From contig JAGVEP010000520.1 in assembly GCA_020058145.1 (NCBI GenBank), positions 1 through 28,083 on the forward strand: a stretch of 28,083 bases of DNA. Reading direction: 5' to 3'. This stretch comes from Phycisphaerae bacterium. Lineage in GTDB: Bacteria > Planctomycetota > Phycisphaerae > UBA1845 > Fen-1342. Made by a program: the position numbers and the translations under genes. The notes beneath the pieces are model-generated. The model did no database searches and had not been told where the DNA came from. It worked only from the letters and a program-made list of their open reading frames with translations. Below, piece by piece: positions 14,646 to 22,145 of the stretch (positions within the stretch are counted from its first letter, which is position 1; every line of letters starts with the position of its first letter).

Positions 14646-17573
14646 ATGGGCACTCGAGCTATAGTGGCGCGTAAGACGGCGGTCGCGGTGGCCTGCGCCT
14701 CCGCACTTCTCATCGGGTGCAGCGGCGACCCGGCGAGTTCGACCAGCCTCATCGATCTCATCGCTGCGCCGCAGGTGGCCGGGGAGACGCTTTGGAACAC
14801 GGGCACTGAAAATTGGGACCCCAACGCGCCCGTGGCCGTTATCGGGGCTACGCCCGGGGCCGGTGTCGCGCCGGTCTCGGTGCAATTCACTGGATTTCAA
14901 AGCATCGCGGCGGTTGGTCAGATTGCGACCTATGACTGGGACTTCGGCGATGGTGCGGGCGGCAGTGGCAGCGAAGTGTACCACACGTTCGCATCGCCGG
15001 GCGCGTTCTCGGTCCGCCTGACCGTGAGCGATGACGCCGGCAGCGTCGGGAGCAGTGCGCAGGTGATCGCGATCCTGCCGGCGGTGGGCATCCAGTATGC
15101 CCCCGACACCGATCCGGGGGCTGCGCCGCTCGCGGTGCGCTTCCAAACCGAGAATGACGCCCTGCTGGCTGACTTTCCGCTGGAGGTCAGTTATCATTGG
15201 GACTTCGGGGACGGAACCACCGGAGAGGGATCGAACGTGGTCCACGTATATCCGCGGGCGAGCACGTACACCGTGGCGCTGTCGCTCGTGGTGGCGACGC
15301 TCAGCGTAGACTGTGCCACGACGCAGGTGGTGGTGAAGCCGTCACAGGCTCAGATATCGATACCCGGGGGCGGCGTGCCGGCCGCGGGGGGAGAGCCCGC
15401 CGGGAGCGATGGGTCGCCGCCGAATAGCGATCCGCCGCCGGAAAACGGAGATCCGCCCAATGTGCCGCCGGTGGCGGATGCGGGGCCCGACCAGACGGTC
15501 GCGGACAGCGACGTGGACGACAGCCACCCCGTTGTGCTGGATGGGAGCGGCAGTTACGACCCGGAAGGCGGGGAGCTTGCGTACCGCTGGACGGAAGGGG
15601 CGACGGTGCTCTACGACGGCCCGAATGCGACGGTCGGTGTGGTGCCTGCGGTCGGAACGCACACGATTACGCTGGCGGTTACGGACAATGGCGGATTGAC
15701 GGCTACGGACGGCGTGGTCGTGACCGTTCTGGCAGGCGGCGCATTGGCCGTGTCGCCGGCGGACGGGCTGACCACTTCGGGCTATCAGGGCGGGCCGTTT
15801 GATCCGAACTCGAAGACTTATACGCTGACGAACAATGGCGAGCAGGCACTGAGTTGGACTGCGGCGAAGACCCAAGCGTGGGTCAACCTGTCGGTCGCGG
15901 GCGGCACCCTGGCGGTCGGGGCGTCGACGACGGTCGCGGTTTCGATCGATCCCAATGCCAACGGTCTCGCGGCCGGCAGCTACAGCGACACCGTGACGTT
16001 CACCAACGCGACGAACAACGTAGGCACGACGACCCACCCGGTCGGCTTGGTGGTGAGCCCACCGCCGGGGATGGCGAGCTCGATCAGTCAGTACGGCATC
16101 ACGTGGACGTTTGATCAGCCGTATCAGGTCGGGCAGTTTGTGAACGGTGATTGGTGGGTCACGCCGCTCACGGCAGACGGCACCGTGACCGTCGTGGCAA
16201 TCGACCCCGCGCCGGTGGGAGAGGGCTCAACGTATCGAAACGGCTCTATGGCCAATCCCGATTCGCCCGCGCACCAGGGGTATGATGGACGGGCCTATCT
16301 GTATAGTGCCTCGGTATCTGTAGTGTTTCCGTATGGCATGTCAACGAACGTCTCGCTGATCTCCACGGTAAGCCGCGGGGAGAATGAATGTTTCAACCCG
16401 CCCGGTAGCAACCTATACAGCAACACTTGTAGTCGTGGCTACATCGCCGATGCGGCAATTCTAACGTGCTTGCCAGGGGCGCCACCCGCTGATGCGTTGC
16501 GTCCAGCCTATTGTGGCTCTAGCAAAATCATCCATTCTGCCGGTAGCATTGACCTGAACAACTTGCCCAATCTTGCGTCGGTGGCTGGTGCACCGAGCTT
16601 GTCCTTCCTTGAACCTGGATTTCAACGGGTCTGGCTCGACCATATGGATGCGGTGGCCGCGCAAGCCATTCGACCGAATAACCACATGCCAAGCTACGGT
16701 CGCGACATGGCCTCGTGGATCGGACAAGCGAACTTGGTATTGTGCCTGGGAGATGTTGGCGATCGTACCGTTCTGGCGCGGTACATGGCCCAACTAGGAA
16801 TCGACTTCTACGGCATCATCGACGGCGGCGGCGGGGGCACGAACTGGGGAGCCAACGGCGGACACGGGCACGGCCGCAAGTTGCCGATTGCCTTGGCCGG
16901 CTACCTGTTGTATGACCCCAACGGAAGCGGAGAGGCCAACGATCGCGCGTATGCCATGTTGCATGTGGGGTTGAAGCCGCGTTATGGTGCTCCCGGAGCC
17001 TGGAGTTTCCAGGAAGATGAAAACCATTGGACTATTTCGATCGCGGATGTCGGTCGCACGATCGACATTATGGCAGCCCACGGTCTGGCGGAGTCCGCGT
17101 CGGCCGACACGTTGGGCGTTACACGATCGACGGGCTACGCACCGCTAGAAACGAACTACGTTGACATCGTGTCTGGTCCTGGAAGCGGCCAGCGCAGATA
17201 CATAAGCTCCTCAACTGTACCTCGCGGCGGCGGTAGTGGAATTATTACCGTCAGCGTGCCGTGGGATGTTGTGCCCGTTGTTGGCTCGTCTGAGTATCAG
17301 GTTGTCGGTTATGAAGCATCCCATATCGGGATGGCGGAGTGGGGTATCAACCACTCTCAAGTCCCGTACCGCGACAATCCTGGCTGGGCGGCCGAGTACC
17401 GGACGTTGGTGGGGACTTCCAGCGTCGGCTTTACCCTGGCGGCGCGCTTGATAGGGCTCAAAGATGTGTGGGTCCACGATGCTCTGTTCGAGTACATGGA
17501 TCGGTATATGCTCACTGAGACAGTCACCGGATTTGCCGCGAACATGTGGGCGGCGTATCGTGGTCAGTACTGA
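14646..17573 (+). CDS. PKD/BACON-like multidomain lipoprotein with unknown C-terminal domain
   Basis: This is a 975-residue surface lipoprotein. The ATG at 14646 follows CGGAG with an 8-base spacer; the frame's TTG at 14598 has no such site. The signal peptide ends in a lipobox (ALLIGC, Cys at residue 25). Two PKD domains follow (about 60-145 and 145-225), each with the WDFGDG core motif. A Pro/Gly/Asp linker comes next, then a third Ig-like PKD/REJ-type domain (DAGPDQTVADS... LDGSGSYDPEGG, to about 360) and a BACON-like domain (about 362-470; YTLTNNGEQALSWTA, SYSDTVTFTN). The last 500 residues form one large domain with NGGHGHGRKLPIALAGYLL and ENHWTISIADVGR, which suggests a helical-toroid fold of the polysaccharide lyase or hydrolase kind; this is only an impression. 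It ends convergently on the 17564 glycosyltransferase, overlapping it by 10 bases. Confidence 0.85.
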   Translation: MGTRAIVARKTAVAVACASALLIGCSGDPASSTSLIDLIAAPQVAGETLWNTGTENWDPNAPVAVIGATPGAGVAPVSVQFTGFQSIAAVGQIATYDWDFGDGAGGSGSEVYHTFASPGAFSVRLTVSDDAGSVGSSAQVIAILPAVGIQYAPDTDPGAAPLAVRFQTENDALLADFPLEVSYHWDFGDGTTGEGSNVVHVYPRASTYTVALSLVVATLSVDCATTQVVVKPSQAQISIPGGGVPAAGGEPAGSDGSPPNSDPPPENGDPPNVPPVADAGPDQTVADSDVDDSHPVVLDGSGSYDPEGGELAYRWTEGATVLYDGPNATVGVVPAVGTHTITLAVTDNGGLTATDGVVVTVLAGGALAVSPADGLTTSGYQGGPFDPNSKTYTLTNNGEQALSWTAAKTQAWVNLSVAGGTLAVGASTTVAVSIDPNANGLAAGSYSDTVTFTNATNNVGTTTHPVGLVVSPPPGMASSISQYGITWTFDQPYQVGQFVNGDWWVTPLTADGTVTVVAIDPAPVGEGSTYRNGSMANPDSPAHQGYDGRAYLYSASVSVVFPYGMSTNVSLISTVSRGENECFNPPGSNLYSNTCSRGYIADAAILTCLPGAPPADALRPAYCGSSKIIHSAGSIDLNNLPNLASVAGAPSLSFLEPGFQRVWLDHMDAVAAQAIRPNNHMPSYGRDMASWIGQANLVLCLGDVGDRTVLARYMAQLGIDFYGIIDGGGGGTNWGANGGHGHGRKLPIALAGYLLYDPNGSGEANDRAYAMLHVGLKPRYGAPGAWSFQEDENHWTISIADVGRTIDIMAAHGLAESASADTLGVTRSTGYAPLETNYVDIVSGPGSGQRRYISSSTVPRGGGSGIITVSVPWDVVPVVGSSEYQVVGYEASHIGMAEWGINHSQVPYRDNPGWAAEYRTLVGTSSVGFTLAARLIGLKDVWVHDALFEYMDRYMLTETVTGFAANMWAAYRGQY
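17564..17573. other. 10-base palindrome shared by two convergent stop codons
   Basis: TCAGTACTGA is its own reverse complement. On each strand it supplies CAG-TAC-TGA, so both convergent proteins end in Gln-Tyr-stop. Confidence 0.9.
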
Positions 17574-18409
17574 GCGGTTGCCGCCCGACTGTCATCCCGC
17601 TCCCAACCTGTCGCGCCCAGGGCCCGCAGTTGCCTAGCCGCGCGGAGCCGTACGAAGAGGCTGATGCCCGCGTACAGCGGGAGCCATGGCCAGAGGCTCG
17701 GGCGCGGCAGAAATGTGCGGAGCAGCCCGGCGAACGATTTGCGGTCGGCGGGGCGGCTGCGCAGGGCCTGGCGGTGCTGATAGAAGCCGAGCCGGCTGCG
17801 GGTCTTGATCTTGATCAAGCCCGACAGGGTCCGGGGCGGGTCGACCCACGAGTATGCACTGTCGACGCGGACGCGCTCCTCTGGGCTGAAACAGAACCGG
17901 ACGAAGCCGTCGTCGGCGATGAGGTCCGGAAAGAGACAAAAACGCGCGCAGCCAGCCCGCGACAGACCATAGGCGCCAGTACCCACCATGACCTGGTTGT
18001 AGGGCAGGCCCGTCCAGACGCGGTAGTACGCGCGCACTGGCCAGGTCGTCTTTGACAGGTCCATGCGGAGCGACGGCGCGGCAAGGAGCGCGTCGCCGCG
18101 CTCCAATACGGCGGCCATGGCGCGGATTGAGGCCAGATCGAGCACGACATCGGCGTCCACATAGAAGCGTGGGAAGCCGGTCGCGAGCTCGTCGGCGGCG
18201 TTGAGGGCGGCCGTCTTCGAGGCCTGCGCGATCTCGATCATCCTCACGGGCGGGCCGAAACCGCGGGCGATGTCCGCCGTGCGGTCGGTGCAGCCATTGC
18301 AGGCGACGATGACATCGAGCTCGCCCGGCCCGGCACCCGTTACGATGGCGCGCAAGCCGCGGGCGATGACGGATTCCTCGTTATGGGCGGGGATGATGAT
18401 GGAGATCAT
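17564..18409 (-). CDS. Family 2 glycosyltransferase
   Basis: The product transfers a sugar from a nucleotide-sugar donor to a growing glycan at the cytoplasmic face of the membrane. The ATG at 18409 follows GAGGG with an 8-base spacer. The GT-A fold markers are in order: SIIIPAHNEE at the N-terminus, ACNGCTDRTADIA, KTAALNAADE, the metal-binding YVDADVVLD, and a later DDGFVRF that may supply the catalytic base. A C-terminal hydrophobic segment (LWPWLPLYAGISLFVRL) suggests membrane attachment. It is 281 residues, a normal length for soluble or one-anchor family 2 enzymes. It lies on the same strand as the exopolysaccharide operon but is separated from it by the 18566 gene and repeats. Donor and acceptor cannot be told from sequence. 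Confidence 0.9.
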   Translation of the reverse strand: MISIIIPAHNEESVIARGLRAIVTGAGPGELDVIVACNGCTDRTADIARGFGPPVRMIEIAQASKTAALNAADELATGFPRFYVDADVVLDLASIRAMAAVLERGDALLAAPSLRMDLSKTTWPVRAYYRVWTGLPYNQVMVGTGAYGLSRAGCARFCLFPDLIADDGFVRFCFSPEERVRVDSAYSWVDPPRTLSGLIKIKTRSRLGFYQHRQALRSRPADRKSFAGLLRTFLPRPSLWPWLPLYAGISLFVRLRAARQLRALGATGWERDDSRAATAQY

Positions 18410-18419
18410 GGGGAAGCCC

Positions 18420-18446
18420 TCAGCTATCAGCCGTCAGCTCTCAGCC
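18420..18446 (+). repeat. CAG-type short repeat, copy 1
   Basis: TCAGCTATCAGCCGTCAGCT followed by CTCAGCC: iterated TCAGC(T/C) units. A related copy in the same orientation lies at 19168-19195, on the other side of the 18566 gene. Confidence 0.7.
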
Positions 18447-18565
18447 AGCACGGCCGGCGCACGTCTCCGCTCGGCGCGCGCCGAACACGAGGATTGGCAG
18501 CGCGAGGCATCTGCGTTAGACTACCGGTAGGGGTGTATGTCGGAGAAACCACAAGAGGTGCGGGT

Positions 18566-19147
18566 ATGATATCGGACGCGAAACTCGAAGCGAACCGGCG
18601 GAACGCCGCGAAATCGACCGGGCCGAAGACGCCCGAGGGCAAGGCCGCGTCGAAGATGAACGCCCTGCGCCATGGGCTGCTCTCGGAGTGCGTGCTGGTG
18701 CCCGACGATGACGCGAATTTGATGCTGTCCTTCAGCGAGGGCATGCTGAACCAACTGAACCCTGTGGGCGAGCTGGAGGTACTGCTCGTGGACCGCGTAA
18801 TCGCCGCGGCCTGGCGGCTGCGGAGGACCGGGCAGATCGAGGTCGACGTTCTCAACCACATCTTGACGACCAAGCTCGCGCAGCCGCTGGTGGCCTGGAG
18901 ATCGGATGCGACCGCGGGCGTCGCCTTCCTCCACGATGCGCAGGGAGCGAATTCCCTCAGCAAGCTTACGCGGTACGAGAGCGCGCTCGAGCGGTCCTTT
19001 TACCGGGCGCTGCACGAACTACAGCGGGTCCAAGCCCGCCGGGCCGGCGAACCGGTGCCGGCGCCGGTGGCCCTCGACGTTACCGTCGACGGTGGGTTCG
19101 TTTCGCAGAATCGGCCGGCGCCCACAGAGCTGCCGGACTTGTTGTAG
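18566..19147 (+). CDS. Hypothetical protein of the STGPKTPEGK family
   Basis: This is a 193-residue soluble protein of unknown function. The ATG at 18566 follows AGAGGTG with a 5-base spacer; the frame runs further up but lacks support there and crosses a repeat. The N-terminus (ANRRNAAKSTGPKTPEGKA, then NALRHGLLSE) is a signature of a family I recall from planctomycetes and acidobacteria, often in many copies per genome. The rest is amphipathic helices with several Arg pairs and a Pro-rich tail ending in LPDLL. No catalytic motif is visible. It is the only + strand gene inside the polysaccharide region, and CAG-type repeats lie on both sides, which suggests it arrived as a cassette. Confidence 0.75.
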   Translation: MISDAKLEANRRNAAKSTGPKTPEGKAASKMNALRHGLLSECVLVPDDDANLMLSFSEGMLNQLNPVGELEVLLVDRVIAAAWRLRRTGQIEVDVLNHILTTKLAQPLVAWRSDATAGVAFLHDAQGANSLSKLTRYESALERSFYRALHELQRVQARRAGEPVPAPVALDVTVDGGFVSQNRPAPTELPDLL

Positions 19148-19167
19148 CGAAGGCGGTGGCACAAGCC

Positions 19168-19195
19168 GTCAGTTGTCAGATATCAGCTGTCAGCC
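19168..19195 (+). repeat. CAG-type short repeat, copy 2
   Basis: GTCAGTTGTCAGATATCAGC followed by TGTCAGCC, in the same orientation as copy 1. The stop codon of the - strand PssE-like frame (19190-19192) falls inside it. Confidence 0.7.
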
Positions 19196-19852
19196 GGCAG
19201 CGTCCGGCCGGGGGGCCAACGCTACATGCGGATACCCGACCCTCTCCCTGGCCTCCCCCGATAAGGGGGAGGAGTTTTGGGGACGGCCGGTGCGGGGCCC
19301 GGCCGCCACATCGACGCCGATAAAGTCGCGCAGGGTCGCGAGCAGGTGCGGGCAGGCCGTACCGGGGTGCGGCGCGCACGGCTCGGCAGCGGCCCAAGGA
19401 CAGCCGGCGGACCGGCACGAGCACTGAATGTCGGCAGCTCGATCAGACGGCGGTGCTGCTACGAATTGATCAAGCCGGGCGACCAGCTCCCGCTCGTTGA
19501 AGGCCACTTCGACCCGACCCACGCCGTGGAAGCGCCGGGCCGTCGCAACCTGGTGATCGTTGCGGGTCTCGCCGAGCTCGCCGCGGCGGGGCATGACCAG
19601 GATCGGCTTGTTGTGTTCGAGGGCCGTGATGATCGAGCCCATCCCGGCGTGCGCGACCAGCAAGTCGGCGGCCCCGACCTGCGCGAGAAAGTCCCCCGGC
19701 GCAAGGAAGCGAGTCCACGCCATGTGCCGGGGGCGTAGACGGCTGGGACCAATCTGAGCAAAGATTTCAGCCGGGACGCGGCCCGCCCAGTCGTCGACGG
19801 CCCGCACTAGGCGATCAAAGGGCATTTGTGCGCCCACCGTGACGAAGATCAC
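19190..19852 (-). CDS. pssE: Alg13/PssE-like glycosyltransferase subunit
   Basis: This is the donor-binding, catalytic half of a two-part GT-B enzyme that with its Alg14/PssD-like partner transfers a sugar (GlcNAc in ALG13/14, glucuronic acid in PssD/PssE) to a lipid-linked acceptor. The GTG at 19852 overlaps the TGA of the upstream pssD-like gene (GTGA), so the two are translationally coupled; the frame's earlier codons are out of context. Motifs: VTVGAQMPFDRLVRAV at the N-terminus, AHAGMGSIITALEHNKPILV and PRRGELGETRNDHQ. The true domain ends near residue 130-150. The rest is a Cys-, Ala- and Pro-rich tail that runs through a terminator-like repeat (19252-19272) and stops in the CAG repeat, so the C-terminus probably is altered. 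The symbol is by homology pattern only. Confidence 0.85.
   Translation of the reverse strand: MIFVTVGAQMPFDRLVRAVDDWAGRVPAEIFAQIGPSRLRPRHMAWTRFLAPGDFLAQVGAADLLVAHAGMGSIITALEHNKPILVMPRRGELGETRNDHQVATARRFHGVGRVEVAFNERELVARLDQFVAAPPSDRAADIQCSCRSAGCPWAAAEPCAPHPGTACPHLLATLRDFIGVDVAAGPRTGRPQNSSPLSGEARERVGYPHVALAPRPDAAG
19252..19272 (+). terminator. Rho-independent terminator-like repeat
   Basis: CCTCCCCC (19252-19259) pairs with GGGGGAGG (19265-19272) around GATAA and is followed by AGTTTTGG. On the + strand it lies 105 bases after the 18566 gene and could end its transcript. The surrounding CCCTCTCCCTGGCCTCCCCC resembles a dispersed genomic repeat. It is also inside the tail of the PssE-like frame on the - strand. 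Confidence 0.55.
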
Positions 19853-20337
19853 AGCACGCTCCCTGCGAACTGCGGCCCGTCGGGCCGCGCGAGATGCGGC
19901 CATTGGGTGAGCCAGAGGTCGACGTGAGGGCCGATGCGCTGGCCGGAAAGCGAGAGTCGCTCGACGTTGGCGATGCTGTCGAGCCAGATCGTGCGGGCGC
20001 CGAGCCACTTGCCCAAGCGGAGCGCGAAATAGCCGGGGGCGGCACCGGTCGAGATGACGACATCCGGCCGCTCGCGGAGCAGAATCCAGGTGATTTGCAG
20101 CGCCATCCGCAGCAGCCTCAGCTTGTTCCAGCGGGTGGCGTCGACGATCGCGCGGAACCGCGCGCCGGGCACATCGGCCGCATACGCCCGGTCGACCGTG
20201 ACATACGTCACCTCGTATCCCTCAAACGCTGGCCGCAGGCGCAGGAGTTGAACCCAGTGCCCGCCACCGGAAGCGACGGCCAGAACGCGGCGCGGCCCGC
20301 GGCCGCTGTTAATCAGCGCGCCAGTGCGGCCGACCAT
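19849..20337 (-). CDS. pssD: Alg14/PssD-like glycosyltransferase subunit
   Basis: This is the membrane-anchoring, acceptor-side half of the two-part glycosyltransferase. It is 162 residues, the normal size for Alg14/PssD. The ATG at 20337 lies inside the end of the deacetylase gene (25-base overlap). Motifs: VLAVASGGGHWVQLLRLRPA (the Gly-rich Alg14 start), VTYVTVDRAY, PDVVISTGAAPGYFALRLGK, and IWLDSIANVERLSLSG. The family's N-terminal hydrophobic helix is replaced here by a short polar stretch, so membrane contact may come from LRMALQITWILL in mid-protein. It is followed by the PssE-like gene with a 4-base stop/start overlap. The pair is common in bacterial exopolysaccharide operons. The sugar transferred is not predictable. 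Confidence 0.88.
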   Translation of the reverse strand: MVGRTGALINSGRGPRRVLAVASGGGHWVQLLRLRPAFEGYEVTYVTVDRAYAADVPGARFRAIVDATRWNKLRLLRMALQITWILLRERPDVVISTGAAPGYFALRLGKWLGARTIWLDSIANVERLSLSGQRIGPHVDLWLTQWPHLARPDGPQFAGSVL

Positions 20338-21047
20338 CGCGTTTCCTCAAGCAGCTCACCGAGCCGGCAGACGCGCCAACCCTCACCTCGCGCTGCTTTC
20401 AACAACTGCTCCGTCAACTCCAGCACGAACGTCTCACGCGGCTCATCATTGGGTGGATCGCGGTCAAAATCGTGCATCAGCACCACGCCGCCGCCATCCC
20501 GGCGTACGGCTTCGACAATGGTCTGCGGGGTGGGCAGGACCGCATGCGTATCGCCGGAATCCACCGTCCACCACGCCAAACGAGCGTGGCGACGTCGCGC
20601 CCTCCACCAGGTCGCCAGCGTCGTCTTGCCATACGGCGGGCGATAGAGGCCAGCCGGGGAGACCCATCGGGCCAGCGTGCGATAGCCGGCGTCAATATCG
20701 CGCAAGATCAGCCACGGGGCTGTTCGCCAAGCGTGCAGGTGGTCTTGAGAGTGACAGCCCACCTCGTGCCCGGCCGCGGCCACACGCGTCAGCAGCTCTG
20801 GGTCCCTGGTGGCGCTGCGGCCGGTCGGGAAAAACGTGGCCCGCGCGCCCGCCGCCGCGAGTAGCTCCAGCAGTGCCGGAGTGAGCTCGGCACCGGGGCC
20901 GTCGTCGTAGGTTAGCGCGAGACTGCGCGTCGCACGGCACTGCTGTCGCAACGCACGAATCTGCGCCGTCTTGGCAAGCTGTGGCGAGAGGTATACGCCG
21001 ACAAGTGCCAGCAACCCAACCGCGGCCAGTGTGGGTGCGAGGATCAC
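20313..21047 (-). CDS. NodB-type polysaccharide deacetylase with N-terminal anchor
   Basis: The product removes N- or O-acetyl groups from a sugar polymer at the membrane or in the periplasm. The GTG at 21047 overlaps the TGA of the FemAB-like gene (GTGA); the frame extends further up inside that gene but is a shadow there. A short hydrophobic anchor (LAPTLAAVGLLALVGVYL) precedes the NodB domain. All catalytic motifs are present in order: TYDDGP (residues 46-51, catalytic Asp and metal Asp), HSQDH (99-103, metal His), RPPYG (136-140), WWTVDSGDT (159-167) and LMHD (190-193). At 244 residues it is a compact, complete enzyme. It probably acts on the polymer made by this operon. Confidence 0.92.
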   Translation of the reverse strand: MILAPTLAAVGLLALVGVYLSPQLAKTAQIRALRQQCRATRSLALTYDDGPGAELTPALLELLAAAGARATFFPTGRSATRDPELLTRVAAAGHEVGCHSQDHLHAWRTAPWLILRDIDAGYRTLARWVSPAGLYRPPYGKTTLATWWRARRRHARLAWWTVDSGDTHAVLPTPQTIVEAVRRDGGGVVLMHDFDRDPPNDEPRETFVLELTEQLLKAARGEGWRVCRLGELLEETRWSAALAR

Positions 21048-22117
21048 GTGAGCCGTCCCGCCCGCCGGCAGAGGTTCCGCAGCCAACGATAGAGCTTCTC
21101 CGTGCTTAGTACGATATTGTGCCGCAAACCGCGTGCGGGCGCCTCGAAGGCGCGCGTGGCTTGGCACTCGCAGCCGCCCAGCCCGCTCTTGAACTGATAG
21201 CCGCCCGGGTTGGTCGCGGGGTCGATGCCACCAACATCGTAGAGTTGCATGCCGTCCGCCTTGGCAGCCAAGATTGTTTCCCACCAGACAGCGTAGCCGG
21301 CTTGCAGTTCATAACCTTCGTTGGTTGTGGCGGCCAGGATTGACTGGCCGATGCGGCCGAGGTGACTGCTGGCGTGGCCGGAGACCGGTACGCCGTCCGC
21401 GTTGTAGGCCATGATGACGCGGAGCTTCAGTGGCTCGGGCAGATCGAGTTGCGTCTGACGCAGCACTTCAAGATTCATGCTACCGGAGAAGTCCTTCTCT
21501 TTCTGCATTGGCCGATACATCGCAATGAGCTGGTCGAGCAGCGCGACGTCCGTGGCGGCGCGGATGGGCAAGCCCATTTTCTCAACTTTGCTGAGATGCT
21601 GTCGCCATTTCTTCTTCAGTCCAGCCCGCAGTTCGCTCGGACTCAACGTCAAGTCCAGGATGACCGTGCGCGGGCGATGGTCGGTCTCGCTGGGGGCGAA
21701 GCCGGTTTCCGACATGCCGACGGCAACGGCCTGCATCGCGACCTCACACGGGCCGTGTATGCCGAGACGCAGCACGAGACCTTCGCGCTCAACGAATGCA
21801 TCGTACAAACTCCGCAAGACGTCCGGCAGGTTCTCCACCGCACCATTCCCGGTCCACCAAAGCGGGCCGCCGTTTACATAGGCCAACCCGGTTCCCAGCC
21901 CCGGGATGCGCCGAACCCGCGACAACGCAGCCGCAATCGGCTCCTCGCCACAAGTCACGACTGCGGGCACACAGTCAGAGCCTTCCGCGCGAGTCACGCA
22001 CTGCACATAGTTCCAGGTCTGATAGAGCGTGTAGTCACCAAAACACGACGCGAGTACGTGCCAGCGCTGTGCGTCGAAACCCCGGATACCGATTTGACAA
22101 GTCATCGTCCGCTTCAT
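21044..22117 (-). CDS. FemAB-like aminoacyl/acyltransferase (GNAT fold)
   Basis: FemAB proteins transfer an amino acid from aminoacyl-tRNA to a cell-wall amine; homologues in PEP-CTERM exopolysaccharide loci are thought to modify the polymer, with unproven donors. This one is 357 residues, the usual length for two GNAT-like domains. Motifs: YTLYQTWNYVQ (residues 29-39), a basic helix LRAGLKKKWRQHLSKVEK (163-180) and, near the end, LYDVGGIDPATNPGGYQFK (292-310), the FemX-type signature for substrate binding. The ATG at 22117 has a weak ribosome site and lies only 28 bases from the IS110 transposase stop, so its native promoter or upstream coupling was probably disturbed. It overlaps the deacetylase gene downstream by 4 bases. 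Confidence 0.88.
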   Translation of the reverse strand: MKRTMTCQIGIRGFDAQRWHVLASCFGDYTLYQTWNYVQCVTRAEGSDCVPAVVTCGEEPIAAALSRVRRIPGLGTGLAYVNGGPLWWTGNGAVENLPDVLRSLYDAFVEREGLVLRLGIHGPCEVAMQAVAVGMSETGFAPSETDHRPRTVILDLTLSPSELRAGLKKKWRQHLSKVEKMGLPIRAATDVALLDQLIAMYRPMQKEKDFSGSMNLEVLRQTQLDLPEPLKLRVIMAYNADGVPVSGHASSHLGRIGQSILAATTNEGYELQAGYAVWWETILAAKADGMQLYDVGGIDPATNPGGYQFKSGLGGCECQATRAFEAPARGLRHNIVLSTEKLYRWLRNLCRRAGRLT

Positions 22118-22145
22118 CGCTCGTCTGTTCGCTGCTCTGAAAATC

